Source: Bacteroidales bacterium
Lineage (GTDB): Bacteria; Bacteroidota; Bacteroidia; Bacteroidales; UBA932
Reading direction: 5' to 3'
Assembly (NCBI GenBank): GCA_004555145.1
Contig: SFJB01000041.1
Coordinates: forward strand, 1-12,075
DNA: 12,075 nucleotides
Below are positions 6,765 to 12,075 of the stretch, one piece after another; position 1 is the first letter of the stretch, and every line of letters starts with the position of its first letter. Below the pieces are notes generated by a model. That model was not told where the DNA came from and ran no database searches. It saw nothing but the letters and a program-made list of their open reading frames with translations. The position numbers and the translations under genes were made by a program.

Positions 6765-7841
6765 ATGAGGCTTAAGTTGTTGACAATGGCGCTATTGCTG
6801 GGCGTGTACGGCTTGGTTGGCGCGCAGGAGAATGCGGCCTTGCTTTCAGACCCGGACAAGGATAAGGCGAAGCTAGAGGGCAGCGTTCCCCCTCCTTCCG
6901 TAACCTGGGTGCCGGAGGATTACATTACCCTGCCGGGCTCGTTCCGCAAGGGGGCGGGTGTGCCCATAGATACTCTGGACGTGGGCGACAGCTACCTCCA
7001 GATCATACTCCGGGACGACTTCACCTGGAGCTATGTGAAGAATATGAAGAAGGTGGCGGAGTCAGACGTATTCCGCGAGTGCTGGGTGGAGAACATACTC
7101 AACCCGTATGCCAACGTTCAGCTCTCGGACCTGGGGTACCGCAATACAATATGCCTCATCGACTCGGTCAGCACCTTCGTATGCCCTTATGTGGGGAAGG
7201 TGTACTCCCGTTTCGGTTACAGGCGCGGCCGCAGACACCAGGGCACCGACGTTCCCCTTGTCACCGGCACCCCGGTCAAGTCCGCGTTCGACGGGCGAGT
7301 GCGCTACGCTCACCGTACCTCAGGATACGGTAATCTTGTAATCATACGCCACGAGAACGGGCTGGAGACCTACTACGGACACCTCTCGAAGATCAATGTG
7401 GAGCCCGGGCAGTGGGTGCGTGCAGGCGAGGTGATAGGTCTGGGAGGCTCCACAGGACGTTCCTCCGGACCGCATCTTCATTTCGAAACCCGCTACAAGG
7501 GCTATGCCTTCGATCCGGAGTGGATTGTGGATTTCGAGAACGGAGTGCTGCGCAAGAATGTGTTTGTGCTGCGCCGGAGTTACCTCAGCGCATCCTCGCG
7601 CTACATCCCGGAGAGCATAGACGAGGAGGAGGACATTTACGCTACCGATGAGAAAATCATCGAGGAAGAGAAGCGCATTGAGGCGGAGAAGGCTGCGATG
7701 AAATGGCATACCGTGAAATCGGGCGACACCGTGTCCGCGATAGCCCGCAAGTACGGCAAGACCCAGTCGCAGATAGTCAAGCTCAACCCGGGTCTCAAGG
7801 TGGATAAGATAAGTATAGGTCAGAAAATCAGGGTGAATTAG
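6765..7841 (+). CDS. Secreted M23 (LytM) peptidoglycan endopeptidase with C-terminal LysM domain
   Basis: The 358-residue protein starts with a Sec signal peptide probably cut after Ala20 (VGA before Gln21). A unique region (about 25-140) is followed by a complete LytM domain (about 141-255) with HQGTD (His158, Asp162), YYGHLS (His206) and GPHLHFE (His237, His239). A highly charged Glu/Lys linker (about 285-312) joins it to one LysM repeat (about 314-357). All zinc and catalytic residues are present, so it should cleave peptidoglycan cross-bridge peptides in the periplasm, held to the wall by LysM. It starts one base after the phosphohexomutase stop. It contrasts with the degenerate LytM protein heading the divergent operon, and the two may work as regulator and enzyme, though that is only inference. 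Confidence 0.93.
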   Translation: MRLKLLTMALLLGVYGLVGAQENAALLSDPDKDKAKLEGSVPPPSVTWVPEDYITLPGSFRKGAGVPIDTLDVGDSYLQIILRDDFTWSYVKNMKKVAESDVFRECWVENILNPYANVQLSDLGYRNTICLIDSVSTFVCPYVGKVYSRFGYRRGRRHQGTDVPLVTGTPVKSAFDGRVRYAHRTSGYGNLVIIRHENGLETYYGHLSKINVEPGQWVRAGEVIGLGGSTGRSSGPHLHFETRYKGYAFDPEWIVDFENGVLRKNVFVLRRSYLSASSRYIPESIDEEEDIYATDEKIIEEEKRIEAEKAAMKWHTVKSGDTVSAIARKYGKTQSQIVKLNPGLKVDKISIGQKIRVN

Positions 7842-7846
7842 GAATT

Positions 7847-8530
7847 ATGCTGGTAGTATTGGAAGGGCTCGACGGCGCCGGCAAATCGACGCAGGTCCGA
7901 ATGTTCAGGGAATACCTTGAAAGCAGGTGCAATGCGCTGGAATACATACACTTCCCGCGCTATGACGCTCCGGTATACGGGGATTTGATAAGCCGTTTCC
8001 TGAGAGGGGATTTCGGTACCGTGGAGTCTGTGCACCCCCAGCTTGTGGCTCTGCTCTTCGCGGAGGACAGGCACGGTGCCGCCCCGGGAATGCGTGCTGC
8101 GCTCGAAGCCGGGAAGACGGTGCTGCTCGACAGGTATGTGTACTCCAATATCGCCTACCAGTGCGCGAAGCTGTCTAGTCAGGATGAAGCCGAACAGCTG
8201 CGCGAATGGATATTCAACACCGAATACTCTTCATTCGAACTCCCGCGTCCAGATTTGAACATATTCCTGGACGTGCCCATATCTTTCGTGGAAAGCAGTC
8301 TGTCCAGGTCCCGAGACGGGGAAGACAGGGATTACCTCCAGGGAGGCAGCGACATCCACGAGGCTGACATCGCATTCCAGCGCAGGGTAAGGGATATGTA
8401 CCGTCGTCAGGCGGCACTCGATCCTTCCTTCATCTGCGTGGACTGTTCCGACTCCGAGGGCAAGATGCTCCCTCCTGATGCTATTTTCAACAAAATCAAG
8501 AAGGTATATGAAGACCATACGAAGGCTTAG
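7847..8530 (+). CDS. tmk: Thymidylate kinase
   Basis: Tmk phosphorylates dTMP to dTDP in the cytosol, the essential step towards dTTP. The 227-residue product has the P-loop GLDGAGKST (7-15), an FPRYD segment (37-41) and a GDLISRFLRGDFG stretch (45-57). DRYVYSN (95-101) has the catalytic-site Asp-Arg-Tyr, LPRPDLNIFLDVP (132-144) follows, and an arginine-rich lid lies near 153-161. It is slightly longer than typical enzymes of about 210 residues, mainly in the lid and C-terminal region, as I recall for Bacteroidota relatives with YDxPxxGxxI sequences. It lies 5 bp after the M23-LysM gene. Its last 23 bp overlap the start of the next gene in another frame. Confidence 0.95.
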   Translation: MLVVLEGLDGAGKSTQVRMFREYLESRCNALEYIHFPRYDAPVYGDLISRFLRGDFGTVESVHPQLVALLFAEDRHGAAPGMRAALEAGKTVLLDRYVYSNIAYQCAKLSSQDEAEQLREWIFNTEYSSFELPRPDLNIFLDVPISFVESSLSRSRDGEDRDYLQGGSDIHEADIAFQRRVRDMYRRQAALDPSFICVDCSDSEGKMLPPDAIFNKIKKVYEDHTKA

Positions 8531-9569
8531 CGCCGTTCTTCTGGGGATGGTATTCTTCGTCTCCGGAATATTGAAGCTCATGGACCCGGTCGGGACCTCG
8601 CTCATAGTGGGAGAGTATTTCAACTTCTTCCACGTCGCCTTCATGCGTCCCCTTTCCTATTTCACGGGTGTAATGATAGGTCTGGTAGAGACCAGCACGG
8701 GAGTTGCCCTGATTACCGGCGTTATGCGCAGGTTGGTAGGGTTCATATGTCTGATTCTGCTAGCTTCCTTCACCTTGGTTACCCTGGTTCTGCTCATTGC
8801 CAATCCGGAGATGGATTGCGGCTGCTTCGGGGAAGCGGTGCACCTTACCCACCTCCAGAGTTTCATCAAGAACATCGTTCTACTGCTTCTGTGGGTCCTC
8901 GCCTTCGTGCCTTTCGGAACTGTGGGCGAGTCCAGAAAGATCAAGTGGGTGAGCTTCTCCATAGCAGAGATCTCCATTCTCCTTTTCTTCCTCTACTCTT
9001 CCCTGTCCATCCCTTTGATGGATTTCACGGAGTTCAGGCCGGGAGCGGAAATATCCACTTATGAGGATTACGACTTTACCAGCGATGAAAAGCCTTTAGT
9101 GCTGAGTTTCAGCGATTTCAATGGAGAGTATGCTGATTCCCTGCTGCTGAAGGGAAGTGTTCTTGCAGCTTCTGTGAACAATCCTGCAAAGCTGTCCGAT
9201 GCAAAGTGGAAGAAGTTGTCCGCGGAATTGACCCTGGCTGAATCCAGGGGATATACCGCCCTGGTGCTTGCCGCCTCCTCTCCTTCCCTCATTTCGGCAG
9301 AGGTCTCCGATCCCGACATACTCTCAAGAATGTATTTCGCGGACAGGAAGCAGTTGCTGAGTCTGAACCGTTCCAATGGAGGAATTGTGTATGTCCATGA
9401 TGGTCAGGTAATTGCAAAATGGTCATCCAACCGGATGCCGGATGCGGAGAAACTCTCCTCCATGATGGAATCCGACATAGCCGAAGTATTCAGCAATGAA
9501 GGCGGAAGGTCATCCTTCAAATTCCAGGCCTTTATGCTTTATGTCTTTGCCGTAATGCTGCTCCTGTGA
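8508..9569 (+). CDS. MauE/DoxX-type membrane protein with periplasmic thioredoxin-like region
   Basis: From the ATG at 8508 the protein has 353 residues. Its N-terminal half is a membrane bundle with segments near 7-24, 50-70, 75-98, 117-137 and 147-170, and the conserved DCGCFG (103-108) of MauE/DoxX-like proteins. There the Cys104/Cys106 pair is thought to take part in thiol redox chemistry, as in the vitamin K epoxide reductase-like fold. A soluble region (about 180-335) follows, with alternating strands and helices like a thioredoxin fold but no CxxC. A final membrane segment is at 337-353. Relatives in Bacteroidales often sit beside folP, as here. The start overlaps tmk by 23 bp; an in-frame upstream start at 8478 would add ten residues and is less likely. 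Function is unknown; an envelope redox role is inferred. Confidence 0.8.
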   Translation: MKTIRRLSAVLLGMVFFVSGILKLMDPVGTSLIVGEYFNFFHVAFMRPLSYFTGVMIGLVETSTGVALITGVMRRLVGFICLILLASFTLVTLVLLIANPEMDCGCFGEAVHLTHLQSFIKNIVLLLLWVLAFVPFGTVGESRKIKWVSFSIAEISILLFFLYSSLSIPLMDFTEFRPGAEISTYEDYDFTSDEKPLVLSFSDFNGEYADSLLLKGSVLAASVNNPAKLSDAKWKKLSAELTLAESRGYTALVLAASSPSLISAEVSDPDILSRMYFADRKQLLSLNRSNGGIVYVHDGQVIAKWSSNRMPDAEKLSSMMESDIAEVFSNEGGRSSFKFQAFMLYVFAVMLLL

Positions 9570-9570
9570 T

Positions 9571-10323
9571 ATGCTGAAGATAATGGGAATAGTCAATCTC
9601 ACCCCGGATTCCTTCTGGGCTTCCAGTAGGGTGGGCGCAGCGGATGCCCTTCCGCGCATAGCCGGGATGGTGAACGACGGTGCAGACATCATAGACCTTG
9701 GCGCCGTTTCCACCAGACCCGGAGCCGCTGACGTGGACGTTGAGGAGGAATGGCGCAGGTTGGAACCGGTCCTGCGCAGCCTTGCTTCGGACAGGGTGCG
9801 TGCAGAGTACGGCCTTCAAACCACTGAGTTTTCCATTGACACCACCAGCTCGGAGATAGTGCGGCGCGCATATGATCTCATAGGCTCATTCATAGTAAAC
9901 GATATTTCTGCCGGGGAGGACGACCCTGAGATGCTCTCTACTGTAGCCAAACTGAAACTCGCTTACATAGCTATGCACAAGAGGGGCAATCCGCGCACTA
10001 TGGACAGCTGCTGCGAATACCGGGATGGAGTAGTAGCTGCCCTGGACTCCTATTTCGAGGCTTTTTCAGCCAAAGCTGAGGAACTGGGAATAGAGGACTG
10101 GATTCTGGATCCCGGCCTTGGATTCGCAAAGACGCCCGAGCAGAATTGGGATCTGATCGGGCATCTTGAAAGTTTCAGGCATTTCGGAAAGCCTATATTG
10201 ATAGGTGCGGCTGACAAGCGCTTTACCCGTGGCGATACGGAGAAGGCTCATCGCCTTGCCGTGGCCCACGGAGCTGACATCCTACGCGTCCACGACGTCA
10301 GGCTCGCAGCCCTCCTCAAATGA
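9571..10323 (+). CDS. folP: Dihydropteroate synthase, compact variant
   Basis: FolP condenses p-aminobenzoate with dihydropterin pyrophosphate in folate synthesis and is the sulfonamide target. Recognisable motifs are MGIVNLTPDSF (5-15), STRPGA (47-52), SIDT (88-91), VNDIS (109-113), AMHKRG (134-139), DPGLGFAKT (180-188) and RVHDV (239-243). At 250 residues it is shorter than the usual 270-285. The N-terminal strand before MGI is absent, and an in-frame TAA at 9553-9555 rules out a longer start. The usual SRKS loop reads AADKRF (213-218), and about ten residues are missing between it and GADILRVHDV. The reading frame stays open with no sign of a frameshift. It starts one base after the membrane-protein stop and ends the operon. 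The fold is clear; full activity is likely but not certain. Confidence 0.88.
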   Translation: MLKIMGIVNLTPDSFWASSRVGAADALPRIAGMVNDGADIIDLGAVSTRPGAADVDVEEEWRRLEPVLRSLASDRVRAEYGLQTTEFSIDTTSSEIVRRAYDLIGSFIVNDISAGEDDPEMLSTVAKLKLAYIAMHKRGNPRTMDSCCEYRDGVVAALDSYFEAFSAKAEELGIEDWILDPGLGFAKTPEQNWDLIGHLESFRHFGKPILIGAADKRFTRGDTEKAHRLAVAHGADILRVHDVRLAALLK

Positions 10324-11160
10324 AGGCGCGTTGATTTTTGACAACTGTTTGACAATCAATATGAGAAGAAGCAGACAGGTAGCCATGCAAAGCCAGTAGG
10401 ACTCGGCGCTCATCACGTCGCTCCAATTCTCCATCTCCTTAAAAGCGTCGATGTTGGAAAGCAGCAGCGAGAAACTGTTGTTCGTGAAGTGCATAAGCAT
10501 CGTGAGTTTAAGGGATCCTGTCTTATAATACACGTAACCCATCAGGCAGCCCAGGATGAAGGCCGGAAGAGCCTGCCATGGATTGAGGTGGATGAAGGCG
10601 AAGAAGAGAGCCGAAAGCACTATCGCCCAAAGCGGCTTTACCTTATGGGACAGCAGCCCGCGGAGCACCATGCCCCTGCAAAGCCACTCTTCAAACAGAG
10701 GTGCGAAAATGCTGACACTGATGAAGTTGATAATGATATTGCCTTCAGTTACCAAGGACATTGCTTCCTCAAACCACTTCGGCGTGTCCGGAAGTATGAA
10801 ACTGCACAGGTCGCATACGAAAGCCAATGCCAGGGTTGCGATGGCCGCGAGCACTCCGCACGGAAGTGCGCCCAATGGGGAGCAGTTGCTTCTGTCCAGT
10901 TTTACTCCTCCGCAGTCGAAGCGTCGCATCTTGCTCTTGAAGCCGGCGAAGACCATAGCCGGAATGAACATCAGCGGGTAGGCGACCAGCATCAGTGCGC
11001 TCTGGTCAAAATTGGGGTATGCCAGAAGTATGAGGCTCGGCAGTTGTGCAATCACTGCGCCCAACAGGAGCAGGGCCAGCAAAATGAAGATATCCGGCGC
11101 TCCCGGGACGTAGTAATCGTAGTTCCCGAAGAACTTGTAATTCTTGACTTTTCTGCGCAT
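10282..11160 (-). CDS. CPBP family intramembrane metalloprotease
   Basis: The 292-residue polytopic protein belongs to the CAAX protease/bacteriocin-processing (CPBP, Abi) family of inner-membrane glutamic/metallo-proteases. All signature motifs are present: EExxxR as EEWLCR (157-162), FxxxH (187-191) and the third motif HFTNN (224-228). About seven or eight hydrophobic segments are visible, the clearest being near 22-47, 55-73, 100-122, 177-192, 195-213 and 256-271. A hydrophilic tail of about 20 residues is encoded within the opposite strand of the folP 3' end. It follows the nucleotidyltransferase by 3 bp and is probably cotranscribed with it. Bacterial members have diverse or unknown targets, so no substrate is assigned. 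Confidence 0.88.
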   Translation of the reverse strand: MRRKVKNYKFFGNYDYYVPGAPDIFILLALLLLGAVIAQLPSLILLAYPNFDQSALMLVAYPLMFIPAMVFAGFKSKMRRFDCGGVKLDRSNCSPLGALPCGVLAAIATLALAFVCDLCSFILPDTPKWFEEAMSLVTEGNIIINFISVSIFAPLFEEWLCRGMVLRGLLSHKVKPLWAIVLSALFFAFIHLNPWQALPAFILGCLMGYVYYKTGSLKLTMLMHFTNNSFSLLLSNIDAFKEMENWSDVMSAESYWLCMATCLLLLILIVKQLSKINAPSFEEGCEPDVVDA

Positions 11161-11163
11161 CGG

Positions 11164-12075
11164 CTATTTTCTGTAAAGCGGGTTCGGGTAGACGCCTTCC
11201 TCCGCAAGTTGCGCAAACTTGGCAACCACTGCCGGACGGTCCTCCTTGAAGGTGACTCCGAACCAGCGTGAAGGGGTAGGCACAACTTCGCACCTGGCTT
11301 CGCCGTTCTTGATCATAACGTCAACCGCATAAGGGATATAGAACTCTTTCTTGAGTTCGCTGATGTTCTTCTCGAGGAAAGAGATGAAAATCTCTCCGCT
11401 CCTGCTGAAATAGTCCGGGGTGAAACCCCACATATTCATCGAACAGAGGTCCTTGCCTTTGAGCTCGACCTTTGCTCCTGTAATGGAATTCTCGCCGTAG
11501 ATGTGGCCGTCTGCCTCCATCTTGATTTCGTGGTGCTCAACCACGTCCACAAGGTTCCTGTCCCCGTCGTAGCTGCATATTCCCCTCGATACGCCGCCTG
11601 ACTCGCTGAGCGTGTTGTCAAGCTCGAATCCTATGATTGCGTATTCTCCCTTGCTGGATTCGTGGGCGCGGCACCAGTCTGCAGCAATGCGGAACGAGTC
11701 CCTGCCATAGAAGTCGTCGCCGTTGATTACCACGAAAGGTTCGTTGATCACGTCCTTTGCCATCAGAACTGCGTGGGCTGTGCCCCAAGGCTTCTGCCTT
11801 TCAGGGTTGAGTTCGAATCCTTCCGGAATCTTGTTGAGTTCCTGGGTGACGAATACAAACTCGAGAGGGCTGCCGTCAATGCATTTCACCTTGCTGTATT
11901 TCTCCTTTACCGTCTGGCGGAACTGCTCGAGGAAATACTCTCTGACAATATAGACCACTTTGCCGAAGCCCGCCTGGACTGCGTCATAAATCGAGTAGTC
12001 GATGATAGTCTCCCCGGCAGGGCCGAGTCCGTCCATTTGTTTGAGGCCGCCGTAACGGCTGCCCATACCGGCCGC
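11164..12075 (-). CDS. Sugar-phosphate nucleotidyltransferase, 5' end beyond the window
   Basis: The visible 303 residues form an NTP-transferase-fold enzyme that activates a sugar 1-phosphate with a nucleoside triphosphate. The window edge cuts the N-terminal signature: codons read AAG followed by MGSRYGGLKQMDGLG, the core of the (L)AAGMGSRxGGxKQ nucleotide-binding loop. The true start therefore lies a few codons upstream, and the internal ATG at 12066 is not it. VINGDDFYG contains the metal-binding Asp. The C-terminal WFGVTFKEDRPAV is typical of a Bacteroidota subfamily often labelled UTP-glucose-1-phosphate uridylyltransferase-like. The specific sugar and nucleotide cannot be read from sequence. 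It precedes the CPBP gene by 3 bp. Confidence 0.88.
   Translation of the reverse strand, partial: AAGMGSRYGGLKQMDGLGPAGETIIDYSIYDAVQAGFGKVVYIVREYFLEQFRQTVKEKYSKVKCIDGSPLEFVFVTQELNKIPEGFELNPERQKPWGTAHAVLMAKDVINEPFVVINGDDFYGRDSFRIAADWCRAHESSKGEYAIIGFELDNTLSESGGVSRGICSYDGDRNLVDVVEHHEIKMEADGHIYGENSITGAKVELKGKDLCSMNMWGFTPDYFSRSGEIFISFLEKNISELKKEFYIPYAVDVMIKNGEARCEVVPTPSRWFGVTFKEDRPAVVAKFAQLAEEGVYPNPLYRK

Noticed and set aside
10205..10270. Frameshift as the cause of the odd FolP C-terminal loop
   Set aside because: The other two frames do not restore SRKS or the missing residues, and the same frame continues into GADILRVHDV.
10489..11271. Open frame of about 260 codons on the plus strand opposite the CPBP gene
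   Set aside because: It is rich in His, Gln and Glu and complementary to hydrophobic codons of the membrane protease. No domain is recognisable.

Overview
The window is ordinary chromosomal housekeeping DNA from a member of the Bacteroidota. It most resembles a fairly GC-rich Bacteroidales lineage, perhaps near Alistipes/Rikenellaceae, but that placement is inference. Evidence for the phylum is a DUF4837 lipoprotein, the MauE/DoxX-type protein with a DCGCFG motif, the particular flavours of FolP, Tmk and sugar nucleotidyltransferase, start codons without Shine-Dalgarno sequences, and two promoters of the Bacteroides type (TTTG, about 19-20 bases, TAnnTTTG). I see no tRNA, rRNA, CRISPR array, insertion sequence or phage gene.

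Layout. Positions 1-69 hold the end of a leftward intergenic region, with an exact-consensus promoter reading left out of the window and a perfect 10-bp inverted repeat at its predicted start. Positions 70-4374 are a leftward four-gene operon, in transcription order: a membrane-anchored LytM/M23-like protein with a degenerate active site, dxr (isoprenoid synthesis), rseP (site-2 protease) and a DUF4837 lipoprotein. The 46-bp gap 4375-4420 is a divergent intergenic region. Positions 4421-10323 are a rightward seven-gene operon: ruvX, def, a ManB-type phosphohexomutase, a secreted M23-LysM peptidase with an intact active site, tmk, a MauE/DoxX-type membrane protein and folP. Genes in it are separated by 1-5 bp or overlap. 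Positions 10282-12075 carry a leftward pair: a sugar nucleotidyltransferase whose 5' end is beyond the window, then a CPBP membrane protease. The protease gene converges on folP and overlaps it by 42 bp.

How the genes fit together. The two divergent operons mix precursor and nucleotide supply (dxr, tmk, folP, phosphohexomutase), protein maturation and quality control (def, rseP) and envelope remodelling (two M23 proteins, DUF4837). FolP and Tmk both lie on the folate/dTMP axis, and Def removes the formyl group that folate metabolism provides. I found no clear new defence or mobile system. The points most worth checking are the pseudo-enzyme-like LytM protein, an unusually compact FolP lacking the usual SRK loop, a possibly leaderless ruvX promoter with nested palindromes, and the promoter with inverted repeat at the left edge.
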